In this document: one piece after another, positions 12,417 through 24,000 of the stretch | Layout of the letters: each line of letters begins with the position of its first letter | How positions within the stretch are numbered: the stretch's first letter is position 1 | DNA from: Apus apus | Taxonomy: Eukaryota > Chordata > Aves > Apodiformes > Apodidae | Direction of reading: 5' to 3' | Assembly: GCF_020740795.1 (NCBI RefSeq) | Contig: NC_067285.1 | Location: forward strand, 38,352,511 to 38,416,510 | Length of the DNA stretch: 64,000 nucleotides | Translations under genes and position numbers: made by a program | The notes under the pieces: model-generated | The model's input: the letters and a program-made list of their open reading frames with translations, nothing else | The model's database searches: none | What the model was told of the DNA's origin: nothing

Positions 12417-15400
12417 TCTAAAAGTAGTATCAGTAGCACAGGTACTGTATTGATAAATTACCAACTTCTTTACCTAATCCAACAATTACAAACCTGAGTG
12501 TCTTGCTCAGGTGATATCTTGCGGTAAGATTTTGGGTGGGAAAAAAAAAAGAAGCAAGCTATAAAACTATCATAACAGGAAACTACCTCATGAAATCCAT
12601 GGAGATTAATATTGCTTAGCTCTGGACAATTAATAATTAATTGATTTCCAGTTCTGTTTGGGTTTTTGTTCTTGGAACATTGCTTTTCCCTTACTTAGCC
12701 AATTTAAACAACATATATTAATCTAAATGTTTCTTCTTCTCAGTTCATCTCAGCTCTTTGCCTTTAACCATTTTCCTATTGTAATAATAGAGCCTCTTGA
12801 CTCCCGGTGAACAAAAGCATTTCCAGTGCTCAGCCTTTGAAGTGTGACCTATTTCCCCCCATCGTGAAGGAGGGGGGGCAATGAGGGTGGGAGGGTGCTC
12901 TTTTGATATGGGGAAGAAGGCTACACAGGAGCAAGTGGTACTTGAAATAAAGTTCAAGTAACTCCATCCTATTTTCCTTCCTGTCATATAATTTCCAAAC
13001 TCCAGGTCATTTTTTGCAGGGCACAATTTATAATGCTATGTACCAAAGGTTGGTTTGGTTTGTTGTGATTTTTTTTTCTCCTTTGGGAAGGACTTTGGTT
13101 TATTGTCCCATTGTCTGTTCTGGGCCATCAGAAAAGTTTGCTTTTCTTCTCAAACAATTAAACAGTGGCATTATCATTTGCTACTTGGGTTTTTTTTGGG
13201 TTTCATTCACTACATCTCTTGCTCTTCCTCTGTTCTTTTATATAAACATATCCAAAATATTTAAAACAAACATTGGCAGGTCATACTTAGCAAGAAATTT
13301 GTGCTCTATAAATAAAGCTTTGAGGAGATAATGATTTTTAAATTATTTGTTTGGTAATTCCAACAGAAACAAACTATTTTATAGCCAAGAGCAATTCCCC
13401 AGGAGCACATGTAACTCCAAGAGGACAGTTGGAAGAGCAAAGTGTCCTAGGAAAAAAGAAAAAAGCAGGTTGCAAGTGAAACTAGGGTTCATAAATGTGT
13501 TGTCCCAGCCAAAACAAGGTAAAAAAACCCTACCCACAAGACCTGTTGCTGAAACCACCTATTTAAATACCTCTCTGGTTACCTCCAGCAGCAGTCCCTA
13601 CAGAAGGCTGCAGCAAACAGGCCACATCAGAGCAATCCCCTATCTCCTCTCCATGGGAAAGAGACAATTTGTCAAGCAGAAGCTCAAGGACAGGAACTGC
13701 CTGGTGCTCTGCAAGCAAGGGTGAGGGCAGCCAGTGGAGCCTTGCTGTAAAGCACCTCAGATGCACTCATCTGCAATAAAATCTTAGGGAATCAGGCTGC
13801 CCCATACAAGAGAGATGAGGTATGTGATTGGCCTTAGCTTCTACAGGCTGCCAGGAAGCAAAATTAAAAATCAAGGCATATCAGCTTAAGACTAATAGAC
13901 ATTAAGGCACAGTATGAAATAAAAATGCGCAGAAACAATATCTTCTGCCTTAAAAACCAATAAACTCAGGCTTCACCTCAACATTTACGTAGCAACAGGA
14001 GATGACTGTCTTGAGACAACATTCTGTTCTGTGTGCTTTATGGGACTCAGGGCATGACAGAGTATTGACAGATATGAACGGACAGCATGTTCTGGTGGAG
14101 CATTTTAAGAAAACAGTAGTGTTGTCAAAGGGCAAGCTTTCATTTTACGCTTACACAACACCAGAATAAAATATTTCCCTTGGAGAATCTCATGTATCAT
14201 TTCATTAATACAAAAATATGAGGAGTAGCTCCATCTCTCGGAGCCTGGAACTTCTTGCCTGCGTTTTCTCCTCCACACTTGGACCCACCTCAAGGGTCCT
14301 ATCCATCCCCACCAAGGTAGAGGACACCCTCAAGGCACCTACCAGGTATTCTAGAGCATTTTCTTACAAAGTTATTACCTATAGTGGAGCAGCAAAGAGT
14401 TGCCTTTCAAGGGCATGATTTTATCTTCATTTTCCACCTTGCTTTTGGTGGGAAGTACAGCCCAAGGCACCGAGATCCTTTGTTTCTTTACTGCAGCACA
14501 GGCACCATAATCCAGCTGAGCTGATCGCTGGGTTCAACTAGGAAAGCAGGGGAATGACACCCCATCAAGAAACTCTTGACTAATCTCTCCTGTCAGTGCA
14601 CAGTTGCTTCCTGTTGCCCCTCAATAGGCATTTTACAATTCTCTGCCCAAACAAAACACAGACTGTCACTGGGGCCAGGCCAGGGCAGCCTCCTGATCCA
14701 GGATGGCATCAGAGGCAGCGAGGACAGCGATGCAGCAGAAGTCAGGGGAGACTGTATTCCCATCACTCAGGAGAACATCTTCTGGTCTTTTCTTTCTCCT
14801 TTGCTGCTTGTGAGCTTCACTTCCTTCTCACATCAAGACTTCTTACTGAGTTGATGGGGACATTCCAAGCAATATTAATTGTTGTTTGAAATCACTTCAA
14901 AGGACCTTTTTTCCCCTCTTGTATGAGTAGCCAGAATGAGGAAATTGGTTTGGGTTTCATACTTGCATCTGTTCCCCAAGTCTTTGCACATTTCAAAAAC
15001 TCATCTTCAACCAAACCTGTTGTTATTAAAAGGCTCTTACTGCGCACAAGCACTCACACCCGTTCCTTTCCACTTCCACACGTATCTATAGCCCCAGGTT
15101 CCAACTGGCAGCCAGAGGTGCCAGAAATAACCACAAGAAAGGCTGCCATGAAATCTCCAGCCAAGTTTTGAAAATCCAATCGCTTTACACAAGCAACTAT
15201 GCTTAGAGTACTTCATCTGAGGTCAACCCTGAACTCAGTTTTGTAAGATTTGCATATCACAGATCAAATATGAAAAAGTGTAAAGGCAATTACTTTTTTT
15301 TTCTTCCCCCTCCATAAAAAATGTGCAGGATAACAGTTGTTCCACAAGTTTGTTAGTGCATACTTGTACCAGTCTGCTGATGTTCCTGCCCCACTGGTAC

Positions 15401-16879
15401 TAGCTAATGGCTGATTTTCATTCTTATGTGGTTCTCCAATCCCCCCCTAGCCCCTCCTTCTCCCAAGTCTATGCTACAGTGATTTTGGAAACTGGGTCAA
15501 AATGCAATTACTACATTCCCATGCTTTGGGGCAGGGAAAGAAAATAAAAGGAGGAAGAATGGCAAGAACAAATACCATTGGCTGAAAGCCAGGGCTATAC
15601 TTCTTACCCGCTCACCTGTGCTGCAGCCCAGAGCAGCCCTGAGTGCTCCCACACCAAGCTGTTCTTTCCCAGCAAGTTGCTTCCCAGCAAAGGTGCCAGG
15701 GAAGAGCACGCTTTGTCCGAACGCAGGGTTTCCTGGCCAGACCCCAGCCACCCCTGCCCTCACATCTCTGCTGGAGGATGGGAGCAGGCACAAGATGCAC
15801 CTAGTCACCAGGAAAGCCCCAACGAGTGGGGTAGCAGTTCCTGCAGAGGACAAACGAGGTTTTCTCAGCTGCCCTGTGACTCTCAGTCTCACCCGGGAAA
15901 CTGTAGCAGCCTGCTCAGACCTCCAGAGCTCTCCCCAGCCTGCCATCCCCATCTTTTCCTGACCTCAATCCTCACTGAATTGCATTTTGCAAAGCCACCC
16001 ACCTTCTTGTACCAGCAAATTCTATTACTTTCACAGAGGTAGCAATGTCCTCCCTGCATTTTTCCTCACCTGTAATTTTGCACATTTCCTTATGACAAGA
16101 CATCAGCTTTACTAGAGGCATCTACTTTTGGTGTCATCATCTGCTGCTTTGGCTGACAAAACCTAAACTCTGCTTTCATGTGTAAACATTTTTCCACAGG
16201 AGAAGGAAAATATTTGCTGTGTGTTTAGACATACCCTTATTGTCACACTTCTAACACAATCCATCATACCTTATCAAATTGCACATCTTCAGCCTGCAGA
16301 TGGTTTTTGACATGTTTAGGAGGCTTTCGAATATGGAAAAGGGAATGACTCAAAGACTTATTTATTCCACATCTCCTTAACTAGGTCTCAGTGAAAAACA
16401 CACAGAACCCATTATATACATTCCCTGTCTTCCTCAATGTCTCACTGTTGCTTGTGTGTTATCACCTTTGCTGCTCCTCTCCCTGCCTTTGTTTTCCGCA
16501 AATCTCAGCATATCAGTTCCAACTCCACAGCATTTACTGGCTCGGCTCCCGTTTAATAATTGCAGGTTAGAGTAGGGTAGTTTATGGCTGCAGATTAAGG
16601 CCTAAAAAACATTCACTAGTTTCCGAGAGATACAGACATACAACCTTCCTTTTCATAACACAGTTTATCTTGCTATCACAACATTCCAGGGAGACGTTAT
16701 GCCACTTAATGATTTAAACAGATCAAAAAATTGGCTCAGCAAGAGCATTTGCCACTGACAACAAACCACAAGCCTGATGTTATCCAAGAAGCAACTGTAA
16801 TATGCTAGCACAGGCTAGACAGATCATACACAGGATAAAAATGAAGAATTTTAATGGAATCACTCTGTACTCATCCACA

Positions 16880-16916
16880 TGTGTGGGGAACGGTTCATCT
16901 TCTCTCTCCCCACATA
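16880..16916. repeat. 10-bp inverted repeat, 17-nt loop
   Basis: TGTGTGGGGA (16880-16889) and TCCCCACATA (16907-16916) pair with one G-T wobble. The sequence just after it reads AGAATAAACC. Confidence 0.6.
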
Positions 16917-17158
16917 AGAATAAACCTTTCAAGCCCGCAAAGCCAGAGTGGTGTTTTTTTGCTGATTTAGCCAAGGACAGACTGGAACAGGCCTCTTGCT
17001 CTATCAGATAACTCCACAGCAAGGAAACAGCATAAGGGGTACGATAACTGGCAGAAAAATAGACAGTAGGTTAAAGATGCCTCTGACAGAGCACGTACCT
17101 GGCCAGCGCTAATTGGCTAATTTGAACAGAGGTACTTTCTCAAACAGTGATTTCTGAT

Positions 17159-17167
17159 CTATAAAAG
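17159..17167 (+). promoter_or_regulatory. TATA box candidate (CTATAAAAG)
   Basis: Good TATA match at the upstream border of the GC-rich cassette, with ATTGG about 45 bp upstream. Confidence 0.5.
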
Positions 17168-17210
17168 AAGACAAGATTTGCAGGACGGTGCTCTCTGCCT
17201 GACCGGGACG

Positions 17211-17312
17211 AGACCCTGCTGCAGCAGCAGAAGCCATGGGAACCTGCAGGAGACCCTGCTGCAGCAGCAGAAGCCATGGGAACCTGCAGGAGACCCTGCT
17301 GCAGCAGCAGAA
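17211..17312 (+). repeat. 40-bp tandem repeat, 2.5 copies
   Basis: Unit begins AGACCCTGCTGCAGCAGCAG and continues AAGCCATGGGAACCTGCAGG. Copies at 17211-17250 and 17251-17290 are identical; a 22-bp partial third copy follows to 17312. The identity suggests recent duplication. Confidence 0.95.
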
Positions 17313-17399
17313 TCTGCCTGGAACGCCAGCCCCGCTGTCCGGAGGAGCCGAGAGGGAAGGGGGGGCTGCCCCGCGACCGCTGCCCGGAGGAGCGGAAAA

Positions 17400-17413
17400 G
17401 GGGGGGGGGGGGG
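17400..17413. repeat. Poly-G tract (G14)
   Basis: Fourteen consecutive G on the plus strand in the GC-rich cassette; quadruplex-prone and prone to length errors in sequencing. Confidence 0.9.
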
Positions 17414-17937
17414 CCGCCTGTGCCCGCTCCGTGGGGACCCTGCCTGCTCCGTGGGGATTCAAGCCCGCTCCCCAGGGATTGCTGCCTGCCCAGCCTAAAC
17501 CAAACCGGACCGCAGTCGGAGCTTGCCCAGCCCGCCCTTGCCGCCTGCCCCAGGACTGGAGCCGTGCTTGCCGCAGCTGCTGCTGCTGGGAGGGGTCGCC
17601 CCGGTTCCCAGGAAGCCCCTCACGGATCTCCTGCCGAGCCTGCCAGCGCATCCCGGGAACCACGCGCTGCGGAAGGAGGGTAAACACACAGACACACACA
17701 CTAACTTTCCTACCGGGCTCAACTCCTACCCTTTCACTCCATTGATTTTACACTCCTCCTCGGAGCGTGCATTTAAGAAGACCATAGTACCTTGGAATCC
17801 CTTTTCCGATATACACCTAGACAACCTCTCCTGAACCTTGATCCCTTAGTTTGTGTTGACCCTTAATAAACTGATTAATTCGTAAACTAAACGTTGGTCT
17901 CAGTAATTTGTGAGTGTGGTGGGAGGGTGTTCTAATC

Positions 17938-18095
17938 TACCCTCTAAGATACGGTCCCGCAGCGGCCGTTCCTCCGTGAGGGGCAGCGCCGCGTGTGACC
18001 CTCGGGCTCGTTCCCAAACCCCTCCACACTGCGGGGGGAAGTCGCGGAAACATCCTGACAGCCGGGAGCCCCCGATACAGGCCCGCGACAACACA
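17938..18095. other. CpG-rich block next to the LTR-like cassette
   Basis: About 150 bp of high CpG sequence (CCCGCAGCGGCCG, GCAGCGCCGCG, GTCGCGG) that stops abruptly at ordinary AT-rich DNA. It may be the tail of the same inserted element or a separate short island. No product is recognised. Confidence 0.4.
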
Positions 18096-21000
18096 GCATC
18101 AATGAAGCAAGCAATAACACGAGGCAAAATGGGCAGGTTTCCACTGGACGCTTGCATTCGTTCAAACGTGTCACAAGGCACAGGATGTCACACCCACTTG
18201 AAAAAACCTGAGAGCCTGCTTTCTGAGAACTCCCCAGCTCCCAAGACTGTCTGGAAAGCTCTCCTGCATTACAGTAACAGAATGTGGTGCAAAAGACCTT
18301 GCACTCGAAGAGGGTATTATACTGGTCATGTCCTATATCAACAGGAAAAACTGAAACACCAAGTCTGCCACAAAGGGAAAAGGACTCATTAGGATTTCAG
18401 ACTGGAAGTCACTGCATCCCTCCTGAATTATTCTGCCTCTCAGTCCCAAACAAGGCTTCCCAGACCTACCTCCAGTCCCTCCACAGATCCAGCTGTTCCA
18501 TCAGGTTCCTCTAGAGGAACAAGAAACAGTGGTTTGCAGCAGCTCACCTTCCACATTTGCTCCAGATCAAAGAGAGAGGCAGAGCTCAGCAAACATTATC
18601 CAAGCTCAGAGGAATCAGGTCTGTTACAAACCCCTTCTTCCCTCCCCTCTGCCCTTCCAGTGGAAGGGATCAAAATAGTTCCCTCCGTGTGACATTTTGC
18701 TCCATTTGACCAATGGGCTGAGGGAGCTTCTCTGTAGCCACCAGCAGCTGAGCACAGAAGTAGGGGAAACACTGTGCAGACCTAACCTTTCTGCTGCTGG
18801 CAAAGAGGGAACAGGGTCCAGAACAAACAGGAATATCCCACTATGACAATTTGCTTTGCATATGCCCAAGGTGTAAGCTGAGCCCTTCACTTAGTGACAC
18901 TGTAACTAACAGGTGTCAGCTATCTGTCTGTGGTCCAAGCTGCCCATCTTGGGGCTGACTGAAGTTAGTCTGGCCTGCTCCCCTGCCTCTGGGAGGCTTT
19001 TCTCCAAGCACCTCACCCTTCACCCCACTCACCTCATTTAATCCCTTCCCTCACCTGTTCCTCCTGGCAGCACAGTCCCTCAACAAGCCAACTACACTTA
19101 CTACTTATGCCCTAAGCCCTTCCCCACCACCCCACATCAGCAGGCACACATACACGTGAGGACACAGAGCACAATCACAGTCAGCTTCAGGCTGCCAAGG
19201 AGCATGAGCAATAACACATTTTTCCATGCTGAGAAAGGAGAGCTGCATCCAGCTCCAGATGAAGACCAGACCCCACCTGCCACCAAAAATTAAAGGGAAC
19301 AGAGCAGAACTAGGACAGGGAGCCAGGAGAGTTGAGCTTGCTAGTCCCCTGGCTGAAAGAAGTGCCTTGGAGGTCAGTAATGGCAATCCCAGAGTAGACC
19401 TTACTTCCAGTTCTACCTAAATCCATCACATACCTCACTTAGCTATTACCTCTCCTGGTACACAAGCAAACAAGACCATATTTGCCTTCCTTTTCAAGGC
19501 AAGTGCATGATATGAAATACAAAACTCAAAAGTTGTTCCCAAAGAAATCCCTTCTCCCCTTCCATCTTGGACACTGCAAGTCTTCTGGAAAGGATTTTAT
19601 TTCCAGCACGAATCAGCTCAGATCTCATATAGCTGAGGTACCTTTTTTTTCTTTTTCTTTTTTCTTTTTTTTTTTTTTAAGTTGTTGAAGCAAGCTAGCT
19701 GTGGTAACAGCTTTGACTATAGCATTTGGATATTTTTGCACAGAACTTGCCAGCACCCTGCTTTGACTGAGACCCCGCTGTGCTGTACAAAGACCCAGAG
19801 ACAGCCTCTGCTCCAAAACATTTAGTATCTAAGTGGACCAGGCAAACAGAGGAGGTGCTGTCCTCTGTGATTTACAGATGGAGGTTCAAAGAAGAAGGGG
19901 CTTATTTATCTGCCATCTGCAGCACAGAGGGAACAAAACCAGCTTTAGCCCCCCTCCAGCACATTACCCATTTTCTCCTCCTCTCAACGTACCTCCCAGC
20001 AATGGAAACTCATTATGAGCCCCCAGTTAAGCCTCAGAAGAGATTTGCCTTCTATAATTAACTCTTTACAACATTTACTTTCTCTTGCTACCTTTTTGCT
20101 AGGACTTTTGGGAAAAAAGTTTTAAAACTTTTAAATACAATTTTCATTTAAAGGATAGTGATAAGTGACATATAACATTCAGACTGGCATGTAACTGTAC
20201 ACTGCAGAAAACTCTGCCTGTTTTTTGCTCCTGGAAGGTAACCAACTGATACTTTTTATAGGAAGATAAAAATTCAACAGGTCTTTTATTTACAAAGTTA
20301 CCTAATACATAGCTCCCCTAAGCAGTGGTGGAATCAAACAAGGAGACAGCTTTTGTGCTTTCAGCTTCAAGTGTTTGTCAGACAGTACCTGACACGGAAG
20401 CTGTCCTTCTGAACCTCACAGGGTGACCCTACCTATCTCCAAGTCTATCACCTTCTGACCACCTTCTGTTACACTGGTCTTCTGCTGGTTCTCTTGTTTG
20501 CAGACAGTCCCAATCCTGATGCTGCCTCACTTCTGCCATTTGTTGCACCAGTCACCATCTGTCTTCTCCAATCCATTCCAGCTCCCCTTCCAGCCTGGAT
20601 GTGCAGCTGAAGCCCCCCAGAAGTACTTCTCATCTCTCACAGCCTACTGACATAACACATTTGAACAGGGTCCTTACATCTATCACAAGTCTAATACAGC
20701 TCTTAACATGCATCCCCTTCTCTCAGGAAGGTTTCTCCCAGCCTCCTTGCTACATCTTCCTTGCTACTTGAGGCTCTCCAAGGAAACTGTGAAACCTCTC
20801 AATACAGGAGTAAATGAAGAATAGAACCAGCAAGCCTGGTTTTGGGAAGCATTGCAGAAGAACAAGGACTATGCAGCTCCACAGTACCAAGCACGAGGCT
20901 GCACAAGCTTATGATACTGATGCAAGATTTTCATCATTTTATGGAACAGTGTTTATGACTGGCTAGATCTAATCTATTCTGCCACAGCCAGCTCAGTTAC

Positions 21001-24000
21001 CATCTACTCTAATGTATTCTGGTTTACAAAACAGAAACATGGCTGTGCTTTTATACCTGGTCCAAATGAAGTCAGTACTGCCAAACTATCTGACAGCACA
21101 CAAGTCTGATACACCTGAACACGTCACCACAGCCTGATAACCAGCCCATCTGGTTATTCTGTTGGTTTTTACCTCTGGAAAGCTGGGATGGCACTCTTAC
21201 ATTAATGTGTACTTGGAACAAAGCCAAAGCAATACTGCTATCAGTCCAAGAACACCTAATAAAGAATTGAATTGTGTTAAATGCAAATGTATAAGAAAAG
21301 AAAAACACAGAAAAAAGAACACAGCAGCATATTCAACAGTTATCTCTCCTTTAAGACATTTTGTAAGCATTTCAGTACATTGGAAGCAACTTACTGTTGA
21401 TGTCATTAAAACTTTCTTTGGAAGGGGTAATTTTCCCATATTCAGTGCACAGCCATCACAAAAACCAAGAGCATTTAAAATTCTTCGACTCCATGGAAAT
21501 TAATACCAGGTGCTTGGGAGGGTGCTTGGAAACAAACAAAGCTATTTTTAACTGTGTATTAATATGTACATTTCTGGCTTCTACAGCTAGCACACTTTCC
21601 AGACAAGTAACAGGGCATAGTAAACCATACTGTGGCACTGAACGCTTGAGATGTGCCTTTAAAGATACATTGCAGAAGGGGATACAAAGGTTAAGTGAAA
21701 GCCAACTCCTTCCCTGGAGAGCTGCTTGGCAGCACAGGACATACAAAACCTGCCTCTGCTGAGGCAGGCACACACTGAGTGGCTGGGAATAGGTGTAAAG
21801 CTGCAGCAGGAATACATTCTGGAGGAGGCATTTGATGACAAAGATGCTTTTGGAACCCAAGGTAGAACTGCTTACATGGCAGTACGCCTGCTCTGCTGTA
21901 GGGAAGTTCAAGATGCTCCTACCAGTTCCTCCTTCTTACTGACGAGAAGCTGTACCAGGCACTCTGTTTCAGAGACACATTTGTAGGCTCCCCCAGCCCA
22001 ACTGCCTGTGCTCAACAGCAGCAGATGCCAGCCTCTCTCTTGGCTACTCTGTTTGAGAATTGCTTCTTTCTACTCCTTTTAACATCAGCAGTCCATCACT
22101 CCCATCCTGCAGACTTGCCAAAGAAACTGGAAATGGGAGCAGGTTGTTCCTGCCCGGTCCCTAAGACCAAGCAGCAATGCTAGCCTCAAGTCCACACTTC
22201 ATGCCCAGCTCTGTGCTCCCTTCTTCAAGGAGCTCTTTGGGAAGAAGTTGTTTGCACCACTCCATCTGGCCAAGCCTCTAGGCACCCTACCAGAGGGCTT
22301 CTATTTCACCTGTTTTAACTGTTGAGGTAGTATTGCAAACCTCTTTAAAATGCTCTATTACATCCCTATGTTATAAAATTACTATGTACCCCATCTACAA
22401 GTCTGAAGACTGTACCATGCACTTGCTGAACATTTTATGGATCTGATTTTTGGTCAGTATTATGGGAAGGATTGTCAAGAGGACCTGTCACTGTTCCTGC
22501 TGGGTCAGAGACAGGTACTTTAAAATTACTTCACACGATGAAGAGTTACGTTCTCAGAGATGACTCAGAGGCCCCAACTGAGTTTCACCACAGCAGCGGA
22601 AAAGATATGAAGGCAGGAGGAGAGAAACCAGGATATAAGGCCCCAAAACTAATACTGGTGAGAACAGGAGGGGAAAATGGTATTCAAAGAAATGGATAAA
22701 CTAACATCTATTCTGCAAGTCATAGCTTCTGCTTGCCAAAGGAGGATGCATGTGCCAGCCCTCCAGAAATGACAAAATCCCTGTCAGCTACAGGGCTTGC
22801 GCTCGTTTCCATCAGGCTGGGCACCCGCGGTTTGTATTTCTAGCCCCGCACTGCCCTGTCTGGTGTTGCAGGCATCGCCTCCCCACGCCCCGGCTCGGGT
22901 TCCTTGCTGCGTGGGGAGCGTGGTGCCAGGAGCCCCTCCAGGCCTGGCAGCCATGACAGCTGAGTTTCCCTGTCTCTAGAATTAGGATCAAGATTCTAAA
23001 CTCCTTTTATAATGCATTTTGAGAACCTCAGAAGAAAGGAATTAATTTATCTGTGTTATTAATACTAAAGAAATGCAGAAACCTGCTCCTCTCAGCTGTT
23101 TTGCCAGTGGGACTAGGATTTCAGTCAAAGGCCCCAACTTGAATTTCTGAAATCACTGCTGACTTGCCCAGACACCCTGGTCAACTTCCTTTAACTTCTC
23201 TGTGCTTTAATTTCTGTGCAGAAGAAGCAAGGAGAACGTTTTTTCTCAGAGCGTCTGAAAATCAATGAACACAAAAGCTCAGGGACCCTTAAGGGGAGGG
23301 AGGGTATTCCCAGCCATGCTCTGCAGTCAGTCTGGAAGGGAAGCTGCTCAGCCCTCAAGGGACAGGTTTATTTCCTGGAAAACTTGACATAATTGATCCA
23401 TTTACCAGCTCAAGGCTTTCAAAATGAACCCTTTAAGACTTTCCTTGTTAACATTTTTTCCCCTCTTTGCTTTGTTTTTAGAATTCCTGAAGAGTCTAAG
23501 GCATCAAATAGTACTTTAAATGAAAGACTTGGGAGTATTTATATTTAACGTAACGCTGAGAAACTGACAGCAAAAAGCATTATACTTGTCAGCATGCTGT
23601 TGTCACTCCAGATTTCAAACAAGCTACAGTAGATAGCAGATAACAACTTGACAAACTTAATGCATCAAGTGAAAAATATCAAAACTCAGATTTGTAAAAC
23701 CTTGGAGCTTTCCTTTTCAAAGGAAGAGGAAGGCACTGTTTGCAAGAGGTCAGCTACACTGGCACCGGGCTCCAGCCAGGGTGACAGCAAATGTGTTACC
23801 ATCTTTTGTTGGTCTGAAGGACTGTCCCAGTTGAACTCACAGTCCTGTGGTGCCTTTGGTGGGAGAATCCCTGCCTTGAAGAGCTTATAGCCAAATTAAG
23901 TCTCAACAAGGAAATGACAGGAAAGAACCACAAAAACAAGGAGGGATAAAGCATCAGCTGTTCTCTAGAGATGAGATACCCTCATTTTTCTTCACTCAGT

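Larger units (their letters stand above)
11031..16800. other. Gene-poor interval, nothing recognised apart from hairpins
   Basis: AT-rich sequence with a perfect hairpin at 12390-12416. A somewhat GC-richer block at about 15500-15960 has overlapping 150-codon frames on both strands and a consensus minus-strand donor (CACAG-gtgagc, last exon base 15616). Nothing matches a protein I know. Confidence 0.45.
17110..17910 (+). mobile_element. LTR-like GC-rich cassette (boundaries unresolved)
   Basis: On the plus strand an inverted CCAAT (ATTGG, about 17112) and a TATA box (CTATAAAAG, 17159-17167) precede about 700 bp of GC-rich sequence. That sequence contains 40-bp repeats and a G14 tract, and it ends in a poly(A) signal in CTTAATAAACTG (about 17864). 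Promoter, short transcript body and AATAAA resemble an LTR or a retroposed transcription unit inserted in AT-rich DNA. I cannot find convincing TG/CA ends with a target duplication. An alternative is an independent non-coding RNA gene with its own CpG-rich body. Frames of up to 196 codons here look like composition artefacts. Confidence 0.4.

Noticed and set aside
17109-17745. 196-codon minus and 169-codon plus frames in the GC-rich cassette
   Set aside because: Overlapping antisense frames made of 40-bp repeat and poly-G translation; no similarity recognised.
16797-17908. Possible 1.1-kb LTR from 16803 to 17902 flanked by GTAATA/GTAATT
   Set aside because: The duplication has one mismatch in six, the ends share only TG/CA, and many end pairs were tried, so a chance match is likely.
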